From: G965197005 sp965197005
GTDB lineage: Bacteria; Pseudomonadota; Gammaproteobacteria; Pseudomonadales; Oceanobacteraceae
Assembly (NCBI GenBank): GCA_965197005.1
Contig: OZ239982.1
Location: 1-64,000, forward strand
Length of the DNA stretch: 64,000 nt
Direction: 5' to 3'
In this document: in pieces, positions 41,436 through 51,345 of the stretch
Numbering within the stretch: position 1 is the stretch's first letter
Layout: every line of letters starts with the position of its first letter
Notes under the pieces: generated by a model
The model's database searches: none
Seen by the model: only the letters and a program-made list of their open reading frames with translations
What the model was told of the DNA's origin: nothing
Made by a program: the position numbers and the translations under genes

Positions 41436-42344
41436 TTACAGGACCTCTTTGTGATTGGTAATTAACGTGCCAACACCGGTGTCGGTAAATAGTTCAAGCA
41501 TTGTTGCATGGGGGACTCGTCCATCAATAATATGTGCACAGCTCACACCTGCATGGACGGCATCAAGGGCGCAGCGTATTTTGGGTAACATGCCACCATG
41601 AATAGTGCCATCGGCAATGAGTGAATCTACTTGCTCGGTGCTTAATCCTGTTAGCACTTCCCCTTGTTGATTCATTAAGCCTGCAATATTGGTTAATAAA
41701 ATCAGTTTTTCTGCTTGTAGTACTTCGGCAATTTTACCTGCAACTAGGTCGGCATTAATATTGTAAGAATGTCCTTGTTCATCAACGCCAATGGGGGCAA
41801 TAACGGGAATGAAGTCGCCATTAGTGAGCATGTTTAATACTTGAACATTCACTTTGGCTACTTCGCCGACATGCCCAATATCAATGATTTCAGGTTGTTG
41901 TATGTCGGGCATGTTGTGGGTTATTTGTAATTTACGGGCAGTTAAAAGTTGTCCATCTGCACCTGTTAGTCCGACTGCTTTGCCGCCATTATGGTTAATT
42001 AGGTTAACAATATCTTTATTAACTTGCCCGCCTAATACCATTTCTACAACGTCCATGGTTTCGGCATTAGTGACTCGCATGCCTTCGATAAAACGGCTTT
42101 CTATGTGGAGCTTATCTAGTAGTTCTCCAATTTGTGGACCGCCGCCATGTACTACTACGGGGTTAATGCCGACCAGTTTGAGCATGACCATATCACGGGC
42201 AAAGCTGTCTTTTAGTTCTTCATCAATCATGGCGTTGCCTCCATATTTGATGACGACGGTTTTGGCAGAAAATTGCTGCAAATAAGGTAGTGCTTCGCTT
42301 AATACTTTAACGGTGGTAATAGCTCGCTTGCGTGTGATGGACAT
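41436..42344 (-). CDS. argB: Acetylglutamate kinase
   Basis: 302 aa. It phosphorylates N-acetylglutamate in arginine biosynthesis. It has VIKYGGNAMIDEELKDSFARD, the substrate loop VVHGGGPQIGELL, and the Lys/Gly segments of the amino-acid kinase fold such as LILLTNIAGLMNQQGEVL and GGMLPKIRCALDAVHAGV. It lies between dut and slmA with short gaps. Confidence 0.97.
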   Translation of the reverse strand: MSITRKRAITTVKVLSEALPYLQQFSAKTVVIKYGGNAMIDEELKDSFARDMVMLKLVGINPVVVHGGGPQIGELLDKLHIESRFIEGMRVTNAETMDVVEMVLGGQVNKDIVNLINHNGGKAVGLTGADGQLLTARKLQITHNMPDIQQPEIIDIGHVGEVAKVNVQVLNMLTNGDFIPVIAPIGVDEQGHSYNINADLVAGKIAEVLQAEKLILLTNIAGLMNQQGEVLTGLSTEQVDSLIADGTIHGGMLPKIRCALDAVHAGVSCAHIIDGRVPHATMLELFTDTGVGTLITNHKEVL

Positions 42345-42365
42345 GTTGCTTCCTTTTAGATTAAA

Positions 42366-42821
42366 TTAATGCCGACCTGAATGACCAAATCCGCCTTCTC
42401 CACGTTGACTTTGGGTAAATTCGTCAACCAGTTTAAATTGCGCTTGAACAATGGGAACTAATACTAATTGGGCAATGCGCTCGCCAATTTCAATGCTAAA
42501 GTCTTGTGAGCTTCTGTTCCAGCAACTGACCATTAGTTCTCCTTGATAGTCAGAGTCAATGAGTCCGACTAAATTACCTAAAACAATACCATGTTTATGT
42601 CCTAATCCAGAACGTGGCAAAATCATAGCGGCGAGGTTGGGGTCGGCAATATAAATGGCTAAGCCTGTTTTAATCAGTGTGGTTTGTCCTGCTTTTAATA
42701 CTAAAGGTGCGTCTAAACAGGCTCGCAAATCCAGACCTGCTGAGCCGTCGGTGGCATAAGCTGGCATGGGTATTTCTTTGCCTAAACGTGGGTCTAAGCA
42801 TTTTACTTGTAGGTTGTGCAT
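42366..42821 (-). CDS. dut: dUTP diphosphatase
   Basis: 151 aa. It hydrolyses dUTP to dUMP, keeping uracil out of DNA. The five trimeric dUTPase motifs are visible: YATDGSAGLDLRA, PRSGLGHKHG, GNLVGLIDSDYQGEL, FSIEIGERIAQLVLVP and the C-terminal P-loop-like RGEGGFGHSGRH. It starts 3 bp after coaBC, so they form one unit. Confidence 0.97.
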   Translation of the reverse strand: MHNLQVKCLDPRLGKEIPMPAYATDGSAGLDLRACLDAPLVLKAGQTTLIKTGLAIYIADPNLAAMILPRSGLGHKHGIVLGNLVGLIDSDYQGELMVSCWNRSSQDFSIEIGERIAQLVLVPIVQAQFKLVDEFTQSQRGEGGFGHSGRH

Positions 42822-42824
42822 AAG

Positions 42825-44051
42825 TTAATTCCTATTTTTTTGGCTTAAATATAGTTGGTATTGTTGTTTAATGGCTATGAGTAAGTCTTTGGCGAGTTCG
42901 CTTTTTTTGCGGGTGCTAAAGTGTTTTTGTTTGTCTGCATAAAATAAGGTGACACTATTTTCTTCAGCATTAAATCCTAATCCGTTAGCGGAGACTAAAT
43001 TGGCGACAATCATATCTAAATTTTTGCGAACTAATTTATCTTTTGCGTGCGCCTCTAGTGTGTCTGTTTCTGCAGCAAAGCCTACTACAAATGGGCGTTG
43101 TGCATGGTTGGCAACGGTATTAATAATGTCTTCATTTTTAACTAAGGTTAAAGTAAGAGTGTCGGATTGTTTTTTTATTTTTTCTTTGGCAACCTCTGCT
43201 ACGGCATAATCAGCAACGGCGGCAACGGAAATAAAAATATCGGTATTGATGGCTTGTTCTAATACGGCTTGTTGCATTTGTGCGGCACTTTGCACGCTAA
43301 TAAAATGGGCTACCTTGGGTGCTTCTAAGGCAACAGGGCCGCTAACTAAGGTCACTTCTGCGCCTAATTCAAGTGCTTTTTCTGCCAAGCTATAGCCCAT
43401 TTTGCCAGAGCTTCGGTTGCTTAAATAGCGTACGGGATCAATGGCTTCTTGGGTTGGTCCTGCGCTAATTAAAATGCGTATGCCCTGTAGTATGGGTTCA
43501 GATTTTTGGTTCAGTAAATTAAGTATTTCTACAGGTTCTAACATGCGTCCAAAACCTTCATCGCCACAGGCTTGCTCTCCTGATGCGGGGCCTAAAATTT
43601 GTATTTTTTCTCCCAGCTTTTGCTGTATCTCTTGTATGTTTTGTTGGGTCATAGGGTGCGCCCACATGTGCATGTTCATGGCAGGGGCAATGTATAAAGG
43701 GGCGTGAGTTGCTAGACAAACTGTATTTAATAGGTCATTTGCTATGCCTGCATTGAGTTGGGCTATAAAATTTGCGGTGGCGGGGGCAATTAAAATTAAT
43801 TCTGCCCATCTTGCCAGTTCAATATGACCCATGCCCATTTCTGCGTTGCTATCAAGGAGTGCGTGATGTACGGGGTGGTTGGTTAGGGCTTGCAGTGTTA
43901 AGGGGGTAATAAATTCCATGGCGGAGTCGGTCATAATAACACGCACTTGATGCCCTTGTTTTGTTAGTAAGCGTGCTAGCTCTGCGGATTTATAAGCGGC
44001 AATGCCACCGGTTATGCCTAGGAGAATTTTTTTTTGCTGTTTTTTTGTCAT
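42825..44051 (-). CDS. coaBC: Bifunctional phosphopantothenoylcysteine decarboxylase / phosphopantothenate-cysteine ligase
   Basis: 408 aa. It performs two steps of coenzyme A synthesis. The FMN-binding CoaC half has LGITGGIAAYKSAELARLLTKQGHQV, the active-site region containing APAMNMHMW, and HPMTQQNI. The CoaB half starts near 190 with RILISAGPTQEAIDPVRYLSNRSSGKMGYSLA and includes AAVADYAV. It is divergent from radC with a 58-bp gap that holds the radC promoter. Confidence 0.96.
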   Translation of the reverse strand: MTKKQQKKILLGITGGIAAYKSAELARLLTKQGHQVRVIMTDSAMEFITPLTLQALTNHPVHHALLDSNAEMGMGHIELARWAELILIAPATANFIAQLNAGIANDLLNTVCLATHAPLYIAPAMNMHMWAHPMTQQNIQEIQQKLGEKIQILGPASGEQACGDEGFGRMLEPVEILNLLNQKSEPILQGIRILISAGPTQEAIDPVRYLSNRSSGKMGYSLAEKALELGAEVTLVSGPVALEAPKVAHFISVQSAAQMQQAVLEQAINTDIFISVAAVADYAVAEVAKEKIKKQSDTLTLTLVKNEDIINTVANHAQRPFVVGFAAETDTLEAHAKDKLVRKNLDMIVANLVSANGLGFNAEENSVTLFYADKQKHFSTRKKSELAKDLLIAIKQQYQLYLSQKNRN

Positions 44052-44073
44052 AATCTGTAACCTGCGTTATAAA
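44045..44073 (+). promoter_or_regulatory. Probable sigma-70 promoter of radC
   Basis: TTGTCA at 44045-44050, a 17-bp spacer and TATAAA at 44068-44073. A perfect 6-bp dyad AATACC-TTG-GGTATT (44072-44086) overlaps the -10 end and could be an operator. Confidence 0.6.
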
Positions 44074-44109
44074 TACCTTGGGTATTCTAACAGAAAATAA
44101 GAAAAAGTT

Positions 44110-44787
44110 ATGACTATCAAAGATTGGCCAAGTGCAGAAAGACCTAGAGAAAAATTATTAGCAAAAGGGGCGGCGATGCTTTCAGATGCTGAGCTTTTGG
44201 CTATTTTTTTGCGTACAGGAATAAAAGGGAAAACGGCGGTAGACCTCGCTCGTGAGTTGCTACAGCATTTTGGTAGTTTGCGTGTGTTATTGCAGGCAAG
44301 TGAAAAAGAGTTTTGTCGGGCGTTGGGCTTAGGGCAGGCTAAATATGTACAGCTACAGGCGGTGTTAGAAATGAGCCAGCGACATTTGGCTGATGAGCTG
44401 ACAGAGGGCGTTAATTTAAATTCGGTTGCTAAAACACAGGCTTTTTTAGTGAGTAAGCTCAGAGATAAGTCTCATGAGGTGTTTGCGGTTTTATTTTTAG
44501 ATAGCCAACATCGATTAATTCAATATCAAGAGTTATTTAGTGGTACGTTAAATAGTGCAGCGGTGTATCCAAGAGAGGTGCTAAAAGAGGTGTTAAAGTT
44601 AGGTGCTGCTGCGGTTATTTTTGCACATAATCACCCATCTGGTGTTGCTGAGCCAAGCCAAGCAGATATGGATATTACTCAAAAGCTGGTTAAAGCTTTG
44701 CAGCTTATTGATGTGAGTGTGTTGGATCATTTTATTATTGGCAATCAGGTGCTGTCTTTCGCTCAGCGAGGTATCTTGCCTATTTAA
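44110..44787 (+). CDS. radC: RadC family JAB1/MPN-domain protein
   Basis: 225 aa. Despite its name, a DNA-repair role for RadC is doubtful. The start DWPSAERPREKLLAKGAAMLSDAELLAIFLRTG is the UPF0758 N-terminus. The MPN+ metal site HNHPSGVAEPSQADMDIT is intact. The 3' end overlaps the convergent ptsP by 4 bp. A -35/-10 pair lies directly upstream. Confidence 0.95.
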   Translation: MTIKDWPSAERPREKLLAKGAAMLSDAELLAIFLRTGIKGKTAVDLARELLQHFGSLRVLLQASEKEFCRALGLGQAKYVQLQAVLEMSQRHLADELTEGVNLNSVAKTQAFLVSKLRDKSHEVFAVLFLDSQHRLIQYQELFSGTLNSAAVYPREVLKEVLKLGAAAVIFAHNHPSGVAEPSQADMDITQKLVKALQLIDVSVLDHFIIGNQVLSFAQRGILPI

Positions 44788-47072
44788 TTTTTAGGTAGGT
44801 GTGTTAATGGGTTTAGTAAGCGTTTAAAGCCCGCTTTTTCTAGTGCTAATTGCACGCTGGCAACAATGACTTGCCCATCGTCAAGTTGCATAACATCATT
44901 TAGTAGTGCTTGTGCCCAAGATTGATTAATGCCACGAATAATTGCTTTAATTTTAGGTAAGTTTGCCGCATTCATTGATAGTACGTCATAACCCATTGCT
45001 AAAAGGAGTACTGCACCTTCAGGTTGACCTGCTAATTCTCCACAAACACTGACGCTACAGTTGGCACTATGTGCACCTTTTACAATTATCTGCAAGGCTT
45101 GTAATACTGCTGGGTGAAGCATTTGATAGAGGTCGGATACCCTTGGGTTGTTGCGGTCTACTGCGAGTAAATATTGGGTTAAGTCATTACTGCCCACAGA
45201 AACAAAATCAACCATTTCTGCAATTTGGCGAATTAAATAGACACTAGATGGCACTTCTATCATAACGCCAATGGCAGGCATTTCTACTTGAAATCCTTCT
45301 TCTTGTACTTCACTTAAGGCACGATAAATCAAGTGTTGGGCACTTTCTATCTCGCTCAAATTGGAAATCATAGGTAGCATAATGCGTAAATTATTTAGCC
45401 CTATGCTGGCTTTTAACATTGCACGAATTTGTAATAAAAATATTTCAGGGTGGTCAAGGGTGACACGAATGCCTCTCCAGCCTAAAAATGGATTGGCCTC
45501 TTCAATCGGAAAGTAACTTAAAGATTTGTCTCCACCTATATCCAAAGTACGCATGGTGACGGGATTGGGGGCAAACATTTGTAATTGCTCACGATAAATG
45601 CGTTGCTGCTCTTGTTCGCTAGGGAATTGAGTTTTGACCATAAAGGGCACTTCTGTGCGATATAAACCCACACCTTCTGCACCTCTATCAAGGCTGATAA
45701 TGGCATCGGTCATTAGTCCTGTATTTACCCATAAGGGCAGGTGGTGCCCATCTTGGGTTTCTGCTTTAAGATGGTAATATTGTTGTAAGTCTTTTTGAAG
45801 GCTTTGTTCTTCGGCGTATACTTGCTGATATTCGCTATATAATTCTTTATTTGGGCTGGCAATTAGTAAGCCTCGATAGCCATCTACAATCAGTTGTTGT
45901 CCTGCTAGTTGAGCATAGGGCAATTCTGAAATTCCCATTACTGCAGGTATGCCCATGGCTTTAGCTAAAATGGCAACATGAGAATTACAAGAGCCTTGTA
46001 CCGAAATTAACCCAACAAGTTTCTTAGCAGGTGCTTCCATTAACATGGCAGGTGTGATTTCGTCGCCAACTAAAATGCTGTTTTCACAAAATTCATCGCT
46101 TAATAAGTAGCGTTGTGTGCCTTGTAAATGCCCTAAAATGCGTGTGCCTAAATCACGAATGTCTGCTGCTCTTTCACGCAGATAGGGGTCTTCCATCTTT
46201 TTAAAATGACTTTCATATTCGAGAATAACTTTGCGTAATGCGCCTACAGCCCAATTGCCTGCTTGAATATTTGCTTGCACCTCTGAGCCGAGGGCATTGT
46301 CATTCATCATATTGAGGTATACGTCAAATAGAGCCATTTCCTCTGGGCGTAATTCATCATTAAAACTTTTACTAAGTTGATGAATATCTTGGCGAGATTT
46401 TTCTAGTGCTTGTTCAAATTTTTCTAATTCATCTGTTATCGAATCTGGCACTTTGTCTATGATGCCTGCTAAATCAGTGCCAGCGGTCATGACAATGGCA
46501 GTGCCTAAACCTACACCGGGTGCGCCTGAATCGCCTTTAAAACGGGAGCTGCTGGCGGCTTGGTTGGCATTTTTTGTGCGCGTGACATGACCTGTTGCTT
46601 CTGCATGAGCAATTACACCTGCTAGTTGCGCTGATAGGGTAACTAAAAATGCTTCTTCGCTACTATCAAAATGCCGACGTGCAGCTTGTTGCACCACCAT
46701 GACACCAAGCAGACGCTTATGATGAATGATAGGAGCGCCTAGAAAGGATTGATATTGCTGCTCATCGGTAGCAGATAGAAGATGAAATTTAGGGTGGGCT
46801 TCGGCATTGTCAATATTAAGTGGTTCTTCACGTGCGCCAACTAAACCTACTAGACCTTCATTATAACCTAAGCAAACTTGACCAATAGCCTTAGGGTTTA
46901 AGCCTTCTGTTGCCATTAAGTTGTATTTTTTTTGTTCACTGTCGTAGAGGTAAATTGAGCAGACTTCGGTATTCATGGCTTGCTTGATATTGCTCGCCAT
47001 AATATTTAATACTTCGCTTAAATCATCGGTATCAGCAATCGCAAGTACGACTTTTCTAAGCACGTCTAACAT
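44784..47072 (-). CDS. ptsP: PtsP, enzyme I of the nitrogen PTS
   Basis: 762 aa. It takes phosphate from PEP and passes it to PtsO. The N-terminal GAF domain (~1-160) is followed by the phospho-His domain with GSCNSHVAILAKAMGIPAVMG (~360-380), then the PEP-binding TIM barrel: GVGLYRTEVPFM, RTLDIGGDKSLSYFP, VSVGSNDLTQYLLAVDRNN and the Cys-containing SVCGELAG. It lies 3 bp after rppH, as in E. coli. PtsO and PtsN are encoded at 36.0-37.7 kb. Confidence 0.97.
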   Translation of the reverse strand: MLDVLRKVVLAIADTDDLSEVLNIMASNIKQAMNTEVCSIYLYDSEQKKYNLMATEGLNPKAIGQVCLGYNEGLVGLVGAREEPLNIDNAEAHPKFHLLSATDEQQYQSFLGAPIIHHKRLLGVMVVQQAARRHFDSSEEAFLVTLSAQLAGVIAHAEATGHVTRTKNANQAASSSRFKGDSGAPGVGLGTAIVMTAGTDLAGIIDKVPDSITDELEKFEQALEKSRQDIHQLSKSFNDELRPEEMALFDVYLNMMNDNALGSEVQANIQAGNWAVGALRKVILEYESHFKKMEDPYLRERAADIRDLGTRILGHLQGTQRYLLSDEFCENSILVGDEITPAMLMEAPAKKLVGLISVQGSCNSHVAILAKAMGIPAVMGISELPYAQLAGQQLIVDGYRGLLIASPNKELYSEYQQVYAEEQSLQKDLQQYYHLKAETQDGHHLPLWVNTGLMTDAIISLDRGAEGVGLYRTEVPFMVKTQFPSEQEQQRIYREQLQMFAPNPVTMRTLDIGGDKSLSYFPIEEANPFLGWRGIRVTLDHPEIFLLQIRAMLKASIGLNNLRIMLPMISNLSEIESAQHLIYRALSEVQEEGFQVEMPAIGVMIEVPSSVYLIRQIAEMVDFVSVGSNDLTQYLLAVDRNNPRVSDLYQMLHPAVLQALQIIVKGAHSANCSVSVCGELAGQPEGAVLLLAMGYDVLSMNAANLPKIKAIIRGINQSWAQALLNDVMQLDDGQVIVASVQLALEKAGFKRLLNPLTHLPKN

Positions 47073-47075
47073 GAT

Positions 47076-47570
47076 TTAACCTGTATGATTACGTTGAAAT
47101 TTTGCTAAAGAAGGGGATAGCTCAAGTAATGCACGACGGTAAACATCACGCTTAAATGCCACTACAGCGGATAGAGGAAACCAATAACTCACCCATTGCC
47201 AATTATCAAACTCAGGTTTGCTCATGCGGTTTAAATTAATACTGTCGTCGTTATCTAATAGTTTTAATAAATACCAGATTTGTTTTTGTCCAATACATAC
47301 ATGACGTTGGTTGTTTCTAAGCATGTGCTTAGGTAAACGATAGCGCAACCAATTTTTGGTACGAGCTATGATTTTGACCTGTTCTGCGGTTAAGCCTACT
47401 TCTTCTTCTAGTTCCCTAAATAAAGCCTGCTCTGGCTTTTCATTTTCTTTCATGCCTCCTTGGGGAAATTGCCAACCGTCTTGATATGCACGGTTTGCCC
47501 ATAATACTTGTCCTGCATTATTGCAAATAATAATTCCAACATTAGGGCGGTAACCTTGCTTGTCTATCAC
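47076..47570 (-). CDS. rppH: RNA pyrophosphohydrolase
   Basis: 164 aa. It removes pyrophosphate from the 5' end of mRNAs to start decay. The Nudix box GGMKENEKPEQALFRELEEEVGL is complete, preceded by YRPNVGIIICNNAGQVLWANRAYQDGWQFPQ, which is typical of RppH. The upstream gap of 254 bp to ridA is AT-rich and contains only a weak dyad (TGCCTA/TAGGCA around 47650-47670). Confidence 0.96.
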   Translation of the reverse strand: MIDKQGYRPNVGIIICNNAGQVLWANRAYQDGWQFPQGGMKENEKPEQALFRELEEEVGLTAEQVKIIARTKNWLRYRLPKHMLRNNQRHVCIGQKQIWYLLKLLDNDDSINLNRMSKPEFDNWQWVSYWFPLSAVVAFKRDVYRRALLELSPSLAKFQRNHTG

Positions 47571-47824
47571 GTTTATGTTCCATTTAATTTATAAGATAAT
47601 ATGCAAGCGAATTGCACTCTATAAAATAATAACAGTTAAATCAATGATTTGCCTAGTTATTTTTTAGGCAGTTGTTGAGTTTTTTAATTTATATATAAAT
47701 AAAAAAACGGAGCAACACATTCATTTTATTAACATAATCATATCTTATATGAGGCTATTTCCCTAATTTATTTTGCTGTAGGCAAATACTTTAGGCGGCT
47801 CTGTATGGGTTTTAGTTGTTTGGG

Positions 47825-48208
47825 TTATAAGTGCATAATGCCGTCAATTTCAATCAGCGCATTTTTGGGTAATTGATTAATGCCTATGGCTGCTCTAGCG
47901 GGATAGCTATGAGGAAAATATTCGCTCATGATTTCATTTACCTGTGCAAAATAGCTTAAATCAGTTAAATAAATATTTAACTTAACCATATCCTCAAGGG
48001 TGCCACCTGCCGCTTGGCATACGGCACTTAGGTTTTTGAAAACCTGATGGGTTTGTGCATTAAACTCATCACTTACTAATAACATGGTCTCTGGTACAAG
48101 GAGGATTTGCCCCGATAGGTAGACCGTATCTGCTACTTTAATTGCTTGTGAATAAGTACCAATAGCTGCAGGAGCTTTGTCACTAGATATAATTTGTTTT
48201 TTCATCAT
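47825..48208 (-). CDS. ridA: RidA family reactive imine deaminase
   Basis: 127 aa. It hydrolyses reactive enamine/imine intermediates released by PLP enzymes. The motif IISSDKAPAAIGTYSQAIKVADTVYLSGQI, the region VKLNIYLTDLSYFAQVNEIM and the Arg in PARAAIGINQLPKNALIEID match the RidA/YjgF family. Its ATG overlaps the spoT stop region, and spoT-ridA pairing is common. Confidence 0.95.
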   Translation of the reverse strand: MMKKQIISSDKAPAAIGTYSQAIKVADTVYLSGQILLVPETMLLVSDEFNAQTHQVFKNLSAVCQAAGGTLEDMVKLNIYLTDLSYFAQVNEIMSEYFPHSYPARAAIGINQLPKNALIEIDGIMHL

Positions 48209-50349
48209 TATTTTCCTATTTCATCACGACTTCTAACAATGCGATTAACGCCACGTAAATGACGTATGCGACGAATGACACGGGCAAGGTGTTGTCGTCC
48301 ATTTACATTGACTTGTAAATTAACTTTACTCATTCGTGCATCACTTTCTTGCACGTTTATGCTTTCTACGCTGGCATCAGCAAGATGCACTTCATTTGCC
48401 AGTTGCACTACCATAGAGCGTTGTTTTTCTTGATAAATAATTAGTGTTACTGAAAATTCACTGTTGATGTTTTGATCCCAGCTTAGGGCAATGCATTTCT
48501 CTGGATTATCACGGTGAATCTGCATGTTTTTACAGTTTTCCGTATGCACTACCAAACCACGACCACTGCTGATATTCCCCACAATTGGATCACCTGGAAT
48601 GGGGCTACAACACTTGGCAAAATTAACTACAATGCCTTCTGTACCCTGAATGGTTAAGGGCGAGTCAGAAACCAGATTTGGGTCAATGGCATTTAGATTG
48701 ATATCGGTATCTTTATTGGCAGCTAATAAGCGTCTTGCCAAAATCCCTGCAACTCGATTACCGCTGCCTATTTCTTCTAATAATTCATCAAAATGAGCAA
48801 GGTCGGTTTCATCTAACACAGAGTTGGTATGTTGTTCGTCAATGTCATCTAAGGTTTTACCAAATAAAGACAACGCTTTTTCCAATAAGCGTTTACCCAT
48901 ATTAATCGATTCTGATTGGCGCTGGTGCTTGAGAAATAAGCGAATATTAGAACGTGCCTTGCTGGTTGTTACAAAGCTCAACCAAGAGGGATTAGGTTGA
49001 CTATTAGGACCTGTAATTATTTGTACGGTTTGTCCGTTTTCAAGCTGTGAACTTAAAGGCGAAAACTGGCGATTAATACGGCAGGCAATACAGTGGTTAC
49101 CTACATCTGTATGTACTGCATAGGCAAAGTCAATGGGAGTAGAGCCTACAGGTAATTCAAGGATTTCGCCTTTAGGTGTAAATACATAAATTTCATAGGG
49201 AAATAAATCGACCTTAACCTGCTCAATAAATTCAATGGGACTACCTGCATTTTGTTGTAGTTCCAGTAAATTTTGTACCCATTGGCGGGCTTTTTTGTGC
49301 CCTGCATGCGAGGCGTTTTCTGATTTATACAGCCAGTGTGCAGCAATGCCATAATTTGCCATTGCTTCCATTTCTTCTGTACGAATTTGTAACTCAATAG
49401 GTGTACCAGCAGGTCCTATTAGTAAAGTATGTAAAGATTGATAGCCATTGGTTTTGGCAATGGCAATATAATCTTTAAAACGCCCTGAAATGGGTTTGTA
49501 AGTAGCATGTGCAATACCCAATAGGCGATAGCAGTCATCAATGGATTTAGTGACGATTCGAAAACCAAACATGTCCATAATATCGCTAAAAGATTTTTTA
49601 TGTTCACGCATTTTATTGTAAATGCTGTAAAGGTGTTTTTCGCGACCAAACACCCGTGCATTAATATTATGCTCTTTAACCTTGCTGCGTAAATTGGTAC
49701 TGATTTCTTCAACTAATTCTGCTCGTTGTCCTCGTGCATTGCGTACTGCTTTACGAATCATTTCTGCACGCATAGGATAAATGGCAAAAAAGCATAACTC
49801 TTCCATTTCTACGCACAGGCTATGTAAGCCTAAACGATTAGCAATAGGAGCATAAATATCTAAAGTTTCACGGGCAATGCGACGGCGTTTTTCAGGTCTT
49901 AAAGAACCAAGTGTTCGCATATTGTGTAGGCGGTCGCCTAATTTAACCAAAATAACACGAATGTCCCGTGCCATTGCCATGGTCATTTTTTGAAAGTTTT
50001 CTGCTTGTTGTTGCGCTTTGCTATCAAAATCCATACTGGTCAGTTTGGAAACGCCATCTACTAGGTCTGCGACGGTATCACCAAACTGTGTTTGCAATGC
50101 TTGCTTTTTAACCCCTGTATCTTCAATGACATCATGCAGCATCGCTGCCATGAGTGTTTGTGCATCAAGGTTCATTTCTGCCAGAATGCTGGCAACGGCT
50201 AAGGGGTGGATAATATAAGGTTCGCCACTGCGTCTAAATTGCCCAGTGTGGGCTTGCTCGGCATAAAAATAAGCACGACAGACCTGATTAATCTGCGCGC
50301 TTGGCATGTAAGACTCCAGTTGCTCACTTAGAGCTTCCAAAGTAGACAT
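48208..50349 (-). CDS. spoT: Bifunctional (p)ppGpp synthetase/hydrolase SpoT
   Basis: 713 aa. It makes and degrades the stringent alarmone. The hydrolase has the HD motif MLHDVIEDTGV (~72) and the following GDRLHNMRTL. The synthetase domain has GYQSLHTLLIGPAGTPIELQIRT (~305-325). A TGS domain is at ~385-450 (VFTPKGEILELPVGSTPIDFAYAVHTDVG). A C-terminal ACT domain ends in LRGVNRIVRS. Both catalytic domains look intact. It follows rpoZ with 9 bp between. Confidence 0.97.
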   Translation of the reverse strand: MSTLEALSEQLESYMPSAQINQVCRAYFYAEQAHTGQFRRSGEPYIIHPLAVASILAEMNLDAQTLMAAMLHDVIEDTGVKKQALQTQFGDTVADLVDGVSKLTSMDFDSKAQQQAENFQKMTMAMARDIRVILVKLGDRLHNMRTLGSLRPEKRRRIARETLDIYAPIANRLGLHSLCVEMEELCFFAIYPMRAEMIRKAVRNARGQRAELVEEISTNLRSKVKEHNINARVFGREKHLYSIYNKMREHKKSFSDIMDMFGFRIVTKSIDDCYRLLGIAHATYKPISGRFKDYIAIAKTNGYQSLHTLLIGPAGTPIELQIRTEEMEAMANYGIAAHWLYKSENASHAGHKKARQWVQNLLELQQNAGSPIEFIEQVKVDLFPYEIYVFTPKGEILELPVGSTPIDFAYAVHTDVGNHCIACRINRQFSPLSSQLENGQTVQIITGPNSQPNPSWLSFVTTSKARSNIRLFLKHQRQSESINMGKRLLEKALSLFGKTLDDIDEQHTNSVLDETDLAHFDELLEEIGSGNRVAGILARRLLAANKDTDINLNAIDPNLVSDSPLTIQGTEGIVVNFAKCCSPIPGDPIVGNISSGRGLVVHTENCKNMQIHRDNPEKCIALSWDQNINSEFSVTLIIYQEKQRSMVVQLANEVHLADASVESINVQESDARMSKVNLQVNVNGRQHLARVIRRIRHLRGVNRIVRSRDEIGK

Positions 50350-50358
50350 GCTTACAGG

Positions 50359-50607
50359 CTATTGTGTATAGGCAGAAATGGCAGCTTCCGCTTCAGCATG
50401 GCGTACCTGCGCTTCTAATACATCTTCATTAATTAGATTTTCGGCTATTTCACGCAATGCCAATACCGTTGGCTTGTCATTTTTTGCGTCTACCAGAGGC
50501 AATGCACCATCAACAGATAATTGACGGGCACGCTTGGTTGCCAGCATGACTAACTGGAAACGGTTGGTGTTGGTGTTTAAACAATCTTCTACGGTAACTC
50601 GTGCCAT
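50359..50607 (-). CDS. rpoZ: RNA polymerase omega subunit
   Basis: 82 aa. It helps polymerase assembly and forms part of the ppGpp-binding site. MARVTVEDCLNTNTNRFQLVMLATKRARQL is diagnostic. It is in the standard place between gmk and spoT, on the same strand. Confidence 0.97.
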   Translation of the reverse strand: MARVTVEDCLNTNTNRFQLVMLATKRARQLSVDGALPLVDAKNDKPTVLALREIAENLINEDVLEAQVRHAEAEAAISAYTQ

Positions 50608-50694
50608 GGGTGTTCTTCCTAATAAAGTTAAAATTAAAGCGCAATTATAGATGAAATAGACAAAACAATGAACTTAATTTCATCTACTTGCGTA

Positions 50695-51309
50695 TTATTG
50701 CGTTAAAAGCTGCTTTAGTTCTGCTTGGTAACGCACACTTTGTGGATTAATTTTTAAACGATTGCTAGTAATTAATGCTTTTAACTCACTTAACGCCTGC
50801 TGAAAATCATCATTAATAATAAGATAATCATACTCAGGATAATGGCTAATTTCACTTTGCGCTTGCTGCATTCGCTGAGCAATAATTGCAGACGAATCTT
50901 GCTGACGATTGGTTAAGCGTTCTTTTAAGGCATCAATTGATGGTGGCAAAATAAATAAACTTTGCGCCTCGGGTTTTAAGCGTCTAACCTGCTGTGCACC
51001 TTGCCAATCTATCTCTAAAATAACATCAATACCTCGCTGTAACTGCGAGTCAATAAAGGCATGGGACGTGGCATAGTAATGTGTAAATACCTTGGCATAT
51101 TCAATGAATTTACCCTTTTTTGCCATTTCTAAAAAGTCGTCTTCCTCCACAAAAAAATAATCCACCCCATCTTGCTCTTGTGGGCGTTTACTACGAGTGG
51201 TGTGTGAAATGGATACGCAAATATGATCCATTTCTTGCAATAATGCTTTAACTAAACTGGTTTTACCTGCACCAGATGGGGCAGAAATAATATATAAATT
51301 GGCATTCAT
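50695..51309 (-). CDS. gmk: Guanylate kinase
   Basis: 204 aa. It phosphorylates GMP to GDP. It has the P-loop ISAPSGAGKTSLVKALL, the GMP-binding segments SHTTRSKRPQEQDGVDYFF and FIEYAKVFTHYYATS, and DVILEIDWQGAQQVRR. An 87-bp gap separates it from rpoZ. Confidence 0.97.
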   Translation of the reverse strand: MNANLYIISAPSGAGKTSLVKALLQEMDHICVSISHTTRSKRPQEQDGVDYFFVEEDDFLEMAKKGKFIEYAKVFTHYYATSHAFIDSQLQRGIDVILEIDWQGAQQVRRLKPEAQSLFILPPSIDALKERLTNRQQDSSAIIAQRMQQAQSEISHYPEYDYLIINDDFQQALSELKALITSNRLKINPQSVRYQAELKQLLTQ

Positions 51310-51345
51310 TATCTATTCCTATGACTGCATTAAGTTGAATGTAAG

